A DNA stretch of 64,000 nt from Sphingomonas natans (GTDB lineage Bacteria; Pseudomonadota; Alphaproteobacteria; Sphingomonadales; Sphingomonadaceae). The translations under genes and the position numbers were made by a program. The notes under the pieces were generated by a model. It made no database searches, had not been told where the DNA came from, and worked only from the letters and a program-made list of their open reading frames with translations. How positions within the stretch are numbered: position 1 is the stretch's first letter; every line of letters begins with the position of its first letter. This document shows positions 37,009-45,481 of the stretch, piece by piece. The DNA is taken from contig NZ_JAUOTP010000005.1 in the NCBI RefSeq assembly GCF_030546695.1, positions 310,001 through 374,000 of the forward strand, given 5' to 3'.

Positions 37009-37980
37009 TCAGGCACGACGTGCCTGTCCCATGCGCGGCAGGAAGTGCGCCGGCACCCCCGCTTGCCGCACCATCCGCGCCAGGTGCGATTGGAGCCCCG
37101 ACCCTTCGCAGACGAGAGCCTCGACGGGCTTCAATCTCAGCATCGCCTCGTTGCGGGCAAAGCCGGCGCGCTGTCCCAGCCGGCGATCCAGATGGAAGGC
37201 GATCAGCTTGACCCGGCGTGATGCGGCCCAGGCCGCGGCAATCGCATCGCACCCTTTGTCCTGCGCGGTGGAGACGATCACCATCGTCGGAATGCGCGCC
37301 TTGATCTGGTCGAGCCGGTCCCAGATCTGGGCATGATCCTCCCAGATCTGTCCGCCCGAGACGATCACGAGCGGTCCGGTCGGTGCGTTCGCTTCGGTGC
37401 GGCGCTGGCGGCGCGCGGCGAGGAAATCCTGGGCGGCAATCACCGAGGCCGTGCGCTTGCCTGAGACGAGGGTCGCGCGCGGTGCGGACCAGGGCCGTCC
37501 GGTTTCGGAATGGTAGATCTGGACGGCATGGTCGCGCATGCACGCCACCGCTTCGCGCGCCTCGTCGAGCCCGTGGCACAAGGTCTGCGCCTCCTCCAAT
37601 TCGGTCGAGGCGATCTCGCTGCCATCATTGTCCCGGGCAAGCTCCCCAACTTGGCGCGCGGCCCGGTCCGCTTCTCCATCGAGCTGGCCGGCGACCTTGT
37701 GGAAGCTGTGGACGATCCCCCAGGCGAGGCGGTCGGCGATGGCCTCCAGCCGCGTGTCGCGCAGGAGATCGAAGAGCGTCGCCACCAGCAAGTCGACGCC
37801 CAGCTCCATCTGTCGGGCGTCGGGCATGCCGACCGTGATCGTCTCGTCGCTGGCCACCAGCCTGACCGTCGGGACGGTCTCGGCAAAGGCGGTCCGGTAG
37901 GTGTCGCTGGGCTCGTGCGCCTCGGCGGCGACGAGGTCGGCAATGTCGGCGAAATGGTGCGTGGAGCGGCTGATCGTCAT
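37009..37980 (-). CDS. DUF2493 (SLOG-superfamily) element protein
   Basis: The 323-residue protein has an N-terminal helical domain (LFDLLRDTRLEAIADRLAWG, about 90-110) and a C-terminal DUF2493 domain starting at PLVIVSGGQIWEDHAQIWDR, with KGCDAIAAAWAASRRVKLIA and FARNEAML. The fold belongs to the SLOG nucleotide-binding superfamily, which binds nucleotides or their derivatives. The family is abundant on sphingomonad plasmids but its role is unknown. The ATG follows AGGAGG. A paralogue lies at 38517-39551, and a decayed N-terminal copy at 9036. Confidence 0.8.
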   Translation of the reverse strand: MTISRSTHHFADIADLVAAEAHEPSDTYRTAFAETVPTVRLVASDETITVGMPDARQMELGVDLLVATLFDLLRDTRLEAIADRLAWGIVHSFHKVAGQLDGEADRAARQVGELARDNDGSEIASTELEEAQTLCHGLDEAREAVACMRDHAVQIYHSETGRPWSAPRATLVSGKRTASVIAAQDFLAARRQRRTEANAPTGPLVIVSGGQIWEDHAQIWDRLDQIKARIPTMVIVSTAQDKGCDAIAAAWAASRRVKLIAFHLDRRLGQRAGFARNEAMLRLKPVEALVCEGSGLQSHLARMVRQAGVPAHFLPRMGQARRA

Positions 37981-38308
37981 GATGACCTCCTTCGTTCAAG
38001 AGGTCCCCAATTCGGCACGGGCTCCGAGCGGCGGGGTCAAGGATCGGGCGCATGCCCGACCGCGGCAGCGGCGATGGGGGTCACGATTTTGCGAAGCAAA
38101 ATGGTGGGGCCCCGTCGTCCTTGAGGCCGGTGCGGCCCCGTGCCACGCTAAGACGACTTGAGAGAGAGAAAGAGCTGCCTTGGCGGGGGCTCGATGCCTC
38201 CGCCAAGGCAAGACACAGAGCGGCACCTCGCCACTGGGCGCCGGGCGAAGCCCCAAACAAAAGCGGCCGCCTGCGAGAGGCGACCGCGTGAGAAGTTGGA
38301 CTGGCGTC
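37981..38308. other. Intergenic region with a long inverted repeat
   Basis: Between the DUF2493 gene and the DUF6117 gene there is a large hairpin near 38180-38212: GCCTTGGCGGGGGC faces GCCTCCGCCAAGGC with a short loop. A GC-rich repeat also surrounds GGGGCCCCG and CGGCCCCG (about 38105-38140). The DUF6117 terminator lies at its right end. No gene is seen. Confidence 0.5.
38255..38287 (-). terminator. Rho-independent terminator of the DUF2493-DUF6117 operon
   Basis: On the minus strand GCGGTCGCCT and AGGCGGCCGC pair around CTCGC and are followed by TTTTGTTT. It starts about 20 bases after the stop of the DUF6117 gene. Confidence 0.8.
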
Positions 38309-38530
38309 TTATCCTGACGGTGGCAGATACTGGTCGAACGGATTGTCGTCGCACAGATGGCCGAAGGGCGTCAGGATAAAGTCTCCCTTCTTCGCGCGGC
38401 CGACCGCGCAGATGACGTAGCGCGTCCCGCCCGTGTGCGCGTCGGTGCATTCCAGCAGCGCGAGATTGCCCTCGGCGGCGGCGCGCAGGAGCGTGTCGAA
38501 ATTGCGCCGATAGGGTTCAGGAATGGCCAT
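38309..38530 (-). CDS. DUF6117-like small element protein
   Basis: The 73-residue protein begins MAIPEPYRRNFDTLLRAA and continues with LLECTDAHTGGTRYVICAVG and FTPFGHL-type residues (FILTPFGHLCDDNPFDQYLP), as in the DUF6117 proteins of sphingomonad mobile elements. Its start overlaps the 3' end of the upstream DUF2493 gene by 14 bases, so the two are translationally coupled. Its function is unknown. The open frame extends to 38647 but the ATG at 38530 is where the conserved region begins. Confidence 0.75.
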   Translation of the reverse strand: MAIPEPYRRNFDTLLRAAAEGNLALLECTDAHTGGTRYVICAVGRAKKGDFILTPFGHLCDDNPFDQYLPPSG

Positions 38531-39551
38531 GGCCTGCCCCCTCCGCGACAGAGACGCTGGCGACCGACCGAGCGCCGGCGAGCCGGTCGATCGGGTGCGG
38601 CGCCTGGTCCGCCCGGCGGAACGCGTGGATGGGCACACCGCCGGCACGCAGGAGCTGGTAGAGATTGGCCTGGAGCCCCGAGCCCTCGCACAAGAGCGCC
38701 TCGGCGGGCTTCAGCTCGGCGAGCTTGCGGTTGCGGGTGAAGGCGACTTTGCGCCCCGTCCCGTAGAGACCGTAAGCGACCAGAGGCACGTTAATTTCGG
38801 GGCGCGCCGCCCAGGCGGCCGCGATCGCATCGGCGCCCTTGCGCTGTCCGGTCGTGACGAGCGTCATGTGCGGTATGCGCGCGCGGATCTGGTCGAGCCG
38901 CTCCCAGATCGGCGCCCAGTCATGCCAGACGGCCGGTCCTGAAAAGACGATGATCGGGCCCTGCGGCAGATGGCGTTCGCGCGCGGCCAAGGCGCGCTCG
39001 CGTAGAAAATCCTGTGCCGCGATCTGGCTTGCTGATGAGGCCGAAGACGCACGGGTTCCGCGGGCCGGCGACCAGGGCCAGCCCGACAGCGCGCGGTACA
39101 TTTCGGCGGCGTAGTCGCGCATGCATTCGAGCGCGTCGCGCTGCTCGGCGAGGCTGCGGCACAGAAGCTGTCGGTCCTCGAGTTGGCGCACGAACACCTC
39201 GCTCTGGTCCTGCGCGCGGGCCATCTCGCCAATCTCGTCGGCGAGCGCGTCCTCGCGCCGGGCGAGCTTGCCGGCGACGAAGTGGAAGGAATTGACGAAG
39301 CCCCAGGCGATGTCGGGCGCGAGCGGCTCGAGCCGCGTGTCGCAGAACAGGTCGAACAGCGTGGCGATGATGGCGGCGCAATCGGCTTGCGCGGCGACGG
39401 GCTCGGGCATCGCATATTCGCCGGGGCCGTCGCCGGGCTCGAGGATCGACAGCGGCATGGGATCGCCAAAGGCCGCCTGGAATTCGGGGGTGGCGATGGT
39501 TGCGGCATAGAGGTCGCGCAGATCCGCGAACCGACGGATGGCATGGGACAT
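38517..39551 (-). CDS. DUF2493 (SLOG-superfamily) element protein, second copy
   Basis: The 344-residue protein is a paralogue of the one at 37009-37980. The N-terminal domain (LFDLFCDTRLEPLAPDIAWG followed by FVNSFHFVAGKLA) and the C-terminal SLOG domain (PIIVFSGPAVWHDWAPIWER, then KGADAIAAAWAARPEINVPL) align across the whole length. The start at 39551 follows CAGGAG; the longer frame to 39662 lacks conserved sequence. Downstream it is coupled to DUF6117, and upstream is DUF736 on the same strand. Role unknown; the protein is likely cytoplasmic. Confidence 0.8.
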   Translation of the reverse strand: MSHAIRRFADLRDLYAATIATPEFQAAFGDPMPLSILEPGDGPGEYAMPEPVAAQADCAAIIATLFDLFCDTRLEPLAPDIAWGFVNSFHFVAGKLARREDALADEIGEMARAQDQSEVFVRQLEDRQLLCRSLAEQRDALECMRDYAAEMYRALSGWPWSPARGTRASSASSASQIAAQDFLRERALAARERHLPQGPIIVFSGPAVWHDWAPIWERLDQIRARIPHMTLVTTGQRKGADAIAAAWAARPEINVPLVAYGLYGTGRKVAFTRNRKLAELKPAEALLCEGSGLQANLYQLLRAGGVPIHAFRRADQAPHPIDRLAGARSVASVSVAEGAGHGHS

Positions 39552-39624
39552 CGGACATCTCCTGAAACGGGACAGAAGACGGGGGACGCTTGTTGCCAAG
39601 CGCCCCCCGACCGCATGTGATGGA

Positions 39625-40083
39625 TCAGTAGGGCACCTCGTCGCCAAACGGCGCGCCCCCACCCATCATCTGTCCGTCGGCGCCGGCGGTGCTGTCGCCG
39701 AAGCCGCCGGGCTCTTCGGGTCCCTCGCGTCGGCTCGTGCGGATCGCGGGACCGAAGTCGTCGCGCCGTTGCGGCCGTCGCCAGGCGACGCGCATGCCGT
39801 CCTGATCCGTGCCGAACAGAGCGACCGGCAGCGGCTCCGGGAGGCTCGGATCATCGATCGAGCCCTGGAGGAAGGTTTCGCCGGTGCTGTTGGCGACGGC
39901 TTCCCACAAGGCGCCAACCTGGACCCAGCGATTGCCGACATTGAGCGCGACGATTTCATAGGTCGGCGCCTTGTCGTTGCTGCTCTCGACCGGGCGCAGA
40001 CCCAGTCGGGGCAGATCGATTGTCCGGGTCGCGATCGACCCCAGCAGACGACCATTGCTCATCTTGAACTCACCGATATTCAT
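39625..40083 (-). CDS. DUF736-family protein with extended C-terminus
   Basis: The 152-residue protein begins MNIGEFKMSNGRLLGSIATR and contains APTYEIVALNVGNRWVQVGA and LWEAVANSTGETFLQGSIDD, the core of DUF736. The core is usually a ~100-residue protein; here a Gly/Pro/Asp-rich tail (GGGAPFGDEVPY at the end) is added. DUF736 is a frequent neighbour of plasmid and ICE maintenance genes in alphaproteobacteria, with unknown function. The ATG at 40083 follows AAGGATC. It is probably the first gene of the minus-strand DUF736-DUF2493-DUF6117 group. Confidence 0.85.
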   Translation of the reverse strand: MNIGEFKMSNGRLLGSIATRTIDLPRLGLRPVESSNDKAPTYEIVALNVGNRWVQVGALWEAVANSTGETFLQGSIDDPSLPEPLPVALFGTDQDGMRVAWRRPQRRDDFGPAIRTSRREGPEEPGGFGDSTAGADGQMMGGGAPFGDEVPY

Positions 40084-40520
40084 GACATGATCCTTCGACG
40101 TTCGTCGCTCCGGACCATCCGAGGCGACACCCGCCAAAGCCCCCTCTCCTCTCTTGCGCTGTCCTCATCACCCGCGCGCCGGCGCCCATCGGGGTATCGC
40201 GCGCCTCATTCGCCCCGCCGCGGAAGCGTCTCCCTGCTCATTCGTCCCACCCACCTGCGCTTTCAGCCGCGGACGCGCTCGTCACCGCCTGCACGCACCA
40301 TGCGGTGGGCGATGCATCGTCCTGCGGCCACCATGAACGAGACGCCGGCCTTCGGGTCGATCCGCTCTTGCCGCGTCCGCACTTGGCAAAGAGGCGCGAG
40401 GACGCTCAAGTGGACCGTCACGTCCGCTGACGGGAGACGACCCGCGATCATGCGCCCGGATGGATCAAGATCCGCGAACCGACGGCGTCCGCACAACGCC
40501 GCACCGCGCCGTTGGAGCCT
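40084..40520. other. Intergenic region between divergent element genes
   Basis: This 437-base interval is open in several frames on both strands because of its high GC content, but none has a ribosome binding site plus recognisable domain. It must hold promoters for DUF736 (minus) and for the 118-residue protein (plus). I see no clear operator. Confidence 0.35.
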
Positions 40521-40877
40521 ATGAAAGCCACCGACGCGGCCGCTCCGCCGCTCACGCCCGACGGTCGCTATATTGTCGTGCGGGGGCGACTGTGGCGTGC
40601 CGCCAACCCCGACCTGGCGCCTGATCGGCGGCAGGAGCTCGTGAACGCGCTGATGGCCGCCCGGCGCGCCGTCGGCCAGGCCGAGCGGATGGGCGATGCC
40701 GCAGCAGCGGCGGCGGCGCACGATGCCGTCCATAGGGCGAAAATGGCGCTCGGTGAGCGGGGACCTCCCTGGTGGACGGATGGCGCTCCCGATCTCAACC
40801 GACGAATGGCCAAGAATAGCTGCTACGCGCAATGGTATGAGAGCCTCGTGCGCCGCAATACGGATGCAGGGTCCTGA
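40521..40877 (+). CDS. Conserved hypothetical protein of sphingomonad/rhizobial elements
   Basis: The 118-residue protein has the block LTPDGRYIVVRGRLWRAANP, then ELVNALMAARRAVGQAE, and MALGERGPPWWTDGAPDLNR, a set I recognise from many alphaproteobacterial genomes without a known function. The ATG at 40521 follows GGAG. It has a helical middle and no membrane segment. It is a single-gene unit. Confidence 0.7.
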   Translation: MKATDAAAPPLTPDGRYIVVRGRLWRAANPDLAPDRRQELVNALMAARRAVGQAERMGDAAAAAAAHDAVHRAKMALGERGPPWWTDGAPDLNRRMAKNSCYAQWYESLVRRNTDAGS

Positions 40878-41132
40878 CGGCGCGCGGTGCCGATCGACGA
40901 CAGGACAGGCTGCCCGAAGCAGCGCGGGACTGAGTGCTGCCGGTCGGAGCGCGGCATGGAGACCCAGCCGCGCTCCTCCCCATGCCGGACGCGGGGATGC
41001 GGACCGACAGTCCCGTAAACGTCCCGCGGTGCCGGACCTTGCGCAGCGGTGGGTCGAACGCGCTAATCGTCTCTGGCTAATTTCCCTGATCCGAAGCCGC
41101 TTTCGCGGACCCAATGAGAAATGGTGCCGATG

Positions 41133-41435
41133 CTAGTCCACCGCGTCCGCCCGGATTGGCCCGCCGCTCGATTGGGCATCCGATGCATCGATGACGACGA
41201 GTTCCGGTACCCTCGAAATCGCCTTGCGCTTCGCAATGATGGTCAAGGCTTCGATATTCTCCATGACATAGCGTAGCCGATGGCGAGCTTCCTCGGCGGC
41301 AGGCGCGAAGAGGGCGAGCGCGGCGTCGGTGACGCACACCGTCCGCTGCAGATCGTGCGTGTCCATCGTGAACAGGACGCCGCCTGAGACAAGCCTGGGC
41401 GGATCGACGAGATGCGAGAAAACCATGCGCATCAT
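41133..41435 (-). CDS. Hypothetical protein, 100 residues
   Basis: The likely product starts MMRMVFSHLVDPPRLVSGGV and has the regular pattern VCVTDAALALFAPAAEEARH followed by a long helix ending KRKAISRVPELVVID. It has a protein-like amino-acid distribution and no internal repeats. The frame is open to 41519; I prefer 41435 because the segment beyond is low in hydrophobic residues. I do not recognise the family. Confidence 0.45.
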   Translation of the reverse strand: MMRMVFSHLVDPPRLVSGGVLFTMDTHDLQRTVCVTDAALALFAPAAEEARHRLRYVMENIEALTIIAKRKAISRVPELVVIDASDAQSSGGPIRADAVD

Positions 41436-41525
41436 GTAGGCTGCGCCGCGACCGCCGCCATGCGGAGGATAACGTTTCGGCGCCCATTTCGGGTCTTTTG
41501 TCGCGACCGACCCGGCCAACGACCG

Positions 41526-41675
41526 TTACTTTTTCGCGGCGGCTTTCCCACCTTTCCTGCCGAGCTCAGCCTGGGCAGCGGAAGATGTCCGCGGATTCGT
41601 CTTGCCGTCCTTGGCGGCCTTGGCATTCGCCTTCTGCGCGGTCGCGCTGCCACGCCCCTGCTTCTCCGCCATCAT
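41526..41675 (-). CDS. Small Lys/Ala-rich KGG-type protein
   Basis: The 49-residue product is very basic and alanine-rich (AEKQGRGSATAQKANAKAAK) and ends LGRKGGKAAAKK, resembling small stress-related KGG-motif proteins and histone-tail-like peptides. The ATG at 41675 has GAGG about eight bases upstream. It could bind nucleic acid; this is inferred from charge only. Confidence 0.5.
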   Translation of the reverse strand: MMAEKQGRGSATAQKANAKAAKDGKTNPRTSSAAQAELGRKGGKAAAKK

Positions 41676-41849
41676 TCTTTTCCTCGGTTTCAAGCGACAT
41701 CGTGCTTGTCCCAAGGAAACGACAATGGCCCAGACCCGTTCCTGCAGCGCGATGCACCCCGGGTCGCACCAACGTGACGACGACGCTCCTGCACCTCGGC
41801 GCGATATTTAAGCGCCGCAGCGGACTCGCCGACAGGCATCCCGCGGTCC

Positions 41850-42374
41850 CTAGAGACCCAAGCATGTCAGCTCCGGCTTCGGATCGATCTCCTCGCAGAG
41901 GAACGTCCGCGGCGGCGGCGTCTGGAGGATCTCATCCTCCGGCAACGTGCCATCGAGCCAGTGCAGATGCCGGTTGCGCCGTATCAGCGCGCCCTGGCGG
42001 TCCTGATATCGGGCGACCTCGGGGTTCGCCGCGACGGTTAGGATCGCATAGGCCTCGGGGAACCCGCGGACGGATGGCCGCCAGATACCGGCGAGGTAGA
42101 ACCAGTTTCCGTCCTCGAGGGTGAAACGATAACGGCGGTCGCGATAGCTTACATGAAACTCGGAGGCCGGCACCAGGCAGCGGTGCGTTGGGAAAGTCCT
42201 GCCTTCGGAGCGGACGAAGCGGAACGGAAGTTCGCTGGGATCCGCCGCCGCAAGGCCCCAGGCCAGTTCGACGAGCTCGGGACTTCCGTCGACGGCGTCG
42301 CGTCGTATGACAGCGCGTCTAGCGCCCAACGGCGCATCGGACTCGAAAGCCGTTGCCTGCATGGCCGCGAACAT
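41850..42374 (-). CDS. SRAP (HMCES/YedK)-like protein lacking the catalytic residues
   Basis: The protein of up to 174 residues keeps the fold-level marks of SRAP proteins (ELAWGLAAADP, THRCLVPASEF, YLAGIWRP and YAILTVAANPEVARYQDRQG). It has no N-terminal Met-Cys, the active-site Glu position reads otherwise (ASEFHV against DGFYEF), and the active-site His is Gln (YQDRQ against YHDRQ). It is divergent from an intact SRAP gene at 42416. The ATG at 42374 lies inside a LexA box, so translation may start at the next ATG, at 42362. It may bind DNA without crosslinking, or be decaying. Confidence 0.7.
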   Translation of the reverse strand: MFAAMQATAFESDAPLGARRAVIRRDAVDGSPELVELAWGLAAADPSELPFRFVRSEGRTFPTHRCLVPASEFHVSYRDRRYRFTLEDGNWFYLAGIWRPSVRGFPEAYAILTVAANPEVARYQDRQGALIRRNRHLHWLDGTLPEDEILQTPPPRTFLCEEIDPKPELTCLGL

Positions 42375-42383
42375 AATAGGAAC
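42369..42383. promoter_or_regulatory. LexA (SOS) box between the divergent SRAP genes
   Basis: GAAC at 42369-42372 and GAAC at 42380-42383 are separated by exactly seven bases (ATAATAG), the alphaproteobacterial LexA consensus GAAC-N7-GAAC (GTTC-N7-GTTC on the other strand). It lies 33 bases upstream of the intact SRAP start. Confidence 0.8.
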
Positions 42384-42415
42384 GCGCTTGGATGCAAGAC
42401 TCGACGGAGGCCTAG

Positions 42416-43000
42416 ATGTGCAACGACTATCGCCTGCTGGTGGATGCCGCGTCGATCGTCGAGGATTTTGCCGATCTCAAGATCCGCATCGACTTTTCAG
42501 AAGGCGTCCCGAACATAGAGGCCCGGCAGGATATCAAGATCACGGACATGGCGCCCATCGTCCGAACGCACGAGCGTGGGAGCGGCGATCTCGTCCAGCG
42601 GCGTTGGAGCTGGCCCGGGCCGACAGGCAAACCGGTTTACAACTTCCGATCGGATGGACGAGAATTCGAGGCCGGGCGCTGTTTGATCGTGGCGGATGGC
42701 TTCTACGAGTTCACGACGCCCTCTGATCCGACGAAGAAGCGAAAGGACAAATGGCTGTTCACGCGGAGAGACCAGCCCCTCTTCTGCATTGCCGGGATAT
42801 GGCGAACCGATCCGAAGGTCGGCGAGGCGTTCACGATGCTGACGATGCCGCCGGGACCAGACATCGCGCCTTATCATGATCGCCAGATCGCGATCCTGGA
42901 TCGTTCGGTCTGGATCGACTGGCTGGACCCGAGAATAGCAGCAAGCGAGCTGCTGAAGCCACTTCCGGCGGGCTCGCTTCAGGTTGAACAGGTCGGCTAG
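42416..43000 (+). CDS. SOS response-associated peptidase, SRAP/HMCES family (YedK-like)
   Basis: The 194-residue protein begins Met-Cys (MCNDYRLLVD), placing the catalytic Cys at position 2 after removal of Met. Asn76 (VYNFRSDG), Glu98 (DGFYEF) and His154 (PYHDRQ) match the other active-site residues of YedK and HMCES. These proteins form a stable thiazolidine crosslink with abasic sites in single-stranded DNA and shield them from cleavage. The ATG at 42416 follows GGAGG. A LexA box upstream predicts damage-induced expression, and the element also carries DinB and ImuABC. Confidence 0.9.
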   Translation: MCNDYRLLVDAASIVEDFADLKIRIDFSEGVPNIEARQDIKITDMAPIVRTHERGSGDLVQRRWSWPGPTGKPVYNFRSDGREFEAGRCLIVADGFYEFTTPSDPTKKRKDKWLFTRRDQPLFCIAGIWRTDPKVGEAFTMLTMPPGPDIAPYHDRQIAILDRSVWIDWLDPRIAASELLKPLPAGSLQVEQVG

Positions 43001-43220
43001 CCAGAACGATAGGCCGCAAGCGGCGTTCGAACCGTCTGATCGAGCGGCACCCGAGCAGGTTCCCCCCATCCAGCGTCGAGCCTGACCGAAGGGTGGCCGC
43101 CGACTCTGTGCCCGTGCATCCATCGCGAGGTCGATCGCATCGCGACGCGGCGGCGAGCTTGACCTGTAGCGCAGGCATTACCAATTCCTCGCGAGCAGTA
43201 ACAAGGACGTGACGAATATC

Positions 43221-45114
43221 ATGACGACCGCCACCGCACCCGAAACGCACGCTTTCGAAGCCGATGTCGCCAAGCTGCTGCACCTGATGGTGCACTCGGT
43301 CTATTCGGACAAGAATGTTCCTTCGCGAGCTGATCTCCAACGCGGCGGACGCCTGTGAGAAGCTGCGCTACGAAGGCATTGCGAGCCCGGCTTTGCTCGG
43401 CGAGGACCCGCTGCCGCGGATCACGGTAACGCTCGATCGCGACACGCGCACGCTGACGATCGAAGACAATGGCATCGGGATGAATGCGCATGATCTGGCC
43501 GAAGCGCTGGGCACGATCGCGCGCTCGGGCACGAAGAGCTTCATGGAGCGGATCGCGGCCGGTGGCGGCACCGAAGGCACGCAGCTGATCGGCCAGTTCG
43601 GCGTGGGCTTCTATTCGGCGTTCATGGTCGCCGAGAAGGTCGATGTGATCTCGCACAAGGCCGGCGAGGACGAGGCAGCAATCTGGTCGTCGGACGGCCT
43701 GGGCAGCTACACGATCGCGCCCGTGGATCTGCACGACGCGCCCGCGCGCGGCACGCGCGTGGTGCTCCACCTCATGGAAGACGCCACGGACTATGCCGAG
43801 CGCTCCCGGATCGAGCAGACGATCAAGTCGCAGTCGGGCCACGTCCCCGTGCCGATCTTCCTGCGCGAGACGCCCGATGCCGAGCCGGTCGAAATTGCCG
43901 ACGGGGCCGCTTTGTGGACCAAGCCCCGCGCCGCAGTGTCCGAGGCTGATTATGCCGACTTCTACCGCAGCGTGTCGGGTCAGTTCGATGAGCCGGCGCT
44001 GACGCTGCATTACCGCGCCGAGGGCCGTCACGAATATTCGGTGCTGGCCTTCGTGCCGTCGACCAAGCCGTTCGACCTGTTCGATCCCGACCGCGCGGGT
44101 CGCATGAAATTGTATGTCAATCGCGTCTTCATCACCGACGAGGCGGAGCTGCTGCCGCGCTATCTGCGCTTCGTGCGCGGGCTGGTGGACTCGTCCGATT
44201 TGCCGCTGAACATGTCGCGCGAGATGATCCAGGAGAGCCCGATCCTGGCCGCGATCAAGAAGGGCGTCACCGGGCGCGTTCTGTCCGAACTCGACAAGCG
44301 CGCCTCAGACGATAACGACGGCTATCTCCAGATCTGGGAGACGTTCGGTGCGGTGCTGAAGGAAGGGCTGTACGAGGATTATGAGCGGCGCGAGACGTTG
44401 CTCGGTCTTGCCCGCTTCAAGACGACCGCGTCGGACGGCGGCTGGCGCTCGCTCGCCGATGTCGAGGCGACCTTCAAGGAAAACCAGACCGCGATCTATT
44501 ATGCGACCGGCAATGATCTCGATCGTCTGGCGACGTCGCCGCAGCTAGAGGGGTTCCGCGCGCGCGGCGTCGAAGTGCTGCTGCTTGCGGACCAGGTCGA
44601 CAGCTTCTGGGTCACGGCCGGGCTCGATTATAAGGGCAAGCCGTTCAAGTCCGTGACGCAGGGTACCGCAGATCTCGATCTGATCCCCCTGCCTGAGGGC
44701 AAAACCGGCCCAACGGCCGACGCAAGCGCAGAGGTGACCGATTTCCTGGCCTTCGTGAAAACGACGCTCGCCGATGCCGTCTCGGACGTGCGCGCCTCGG
44801 GCCGGCTGACCGACAGTGCGGTATGCCTCGTCGCCTCCGAGACCGGCATGGATCGGCAACTTGAACGGCTGCTCGCGGCATCCGGACGGGCGCCAGCGGC
44901 GGCGAAGCCCGTGCTGGAGATCAATCCCCGCCACGATCTTATCGTCAGGCTTGCTGGCCTCGCCGAGGAGGATGAGGCGTTGCGCGAGGACGCGGCGCGT
45001 CTGTTGTTCGACGAGGCGCAGATCGCGGACGGCGAGCAGCCGATCGATCCGCGCGGATTTTCGGCGCGGCTCGCGCGCGTCATCACGCGGGCACTGCCGT
45101 CATCGGCAAGCTGA
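43221..45114 (+). pseudogene. htpG: HtpG (Hsp90) chaperone gene with an apparent frameshift near codon 32
   Basis: Nearly complete Hsp90 (about 631 residues if corrected) with the N-terminal ATPase domain, including FLRELISNAADACEKLR, IEDNGIGM and the lid region GQFGVGFYSAFMVAEKVD, plus middle and dimerisation domains. The first 32 codons from the ATG at 43221 read ETHAFEADVAKLLHLMVHSV and then YSDKN, after which the frame must shift near 43317 to enter FLRELIS; two bases of the expected Val codon are missing. An in-frame ATG at 43315 could restart translation and give an Hsp90 lacking the first strand and helix. A sequencing error is equally possible. Confidence 0.82.
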
Positions 45115-45235
45115 GGCACTGCCCTCCCCAACCCCCGTCCCCGGACGGAGGGCTTGGCCGCGTATGGCGCCGGAACGTCCAGGCTGTCGCTTCGCTATAG
45201 CCGGAAGGTCGCTTCGACCGCCCCGGGAGCACGCC

Positions 45236-45481
45236 ATGACGGACAACAAGACAGCAACGCTCTACCGCATGATCCTCCCGGAGGAGACCTGCCCGTTCGG
45301 CGTCCGCGCCAAGGCGTTGCTCGAAGAGAAGGGCTACGCGATCGAGGAGCATGTCCTTCGATCACGCGACGAGGTCGACGCATTTGAACAGAAGCACGGC
45401 GTCCAGACGACGCCGCAGATCTTCATCGATGGCGAGCGGATTGGCGGCAGCGACGATCTCGAGCGCACCCTCGCAGCATGA
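45236..45481 (+). CDS. Glutaredoxin, CPFG active site
   Basis: The 81-residue protein has the glutaredoxin fold order with TCPFGVRAKALLEEKG at the active site, TTPQIFIDGERIGG and the final DDLERTLA. The usual CPYC motif is CPFG, so it has one active-site cysteine and would act by a monothiol, glutathionylation-type mechanism. It is the first of five plus-strand genes that each overlap the next. It starts behind GGGAGC. Confidence 0.88.
   Translation: MTDNKTATLYRMILPEETCPFGVRAKALLEEKGYAIEEHVLRSRDEVDAFEQKHGVQTTPQIFIDGERIGGSDDLERTLAA

Noticed and set aside
36497-37579. 360-codon minus-strand frame overlapping the TraC-like and DUF2493 genes
   Set aside because: It is out of frame with DUF2493 on the same strand, crosses a strong terminator and is Arg-rich throughout.
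39538-40524. 328-codon plus-strand frame across DUF736 and the following gap
   Set aside because: Antisense to DUF736 for much of its length; no recognisable domain, and the downstream plus gene has its own ribosome binding site in another frame.
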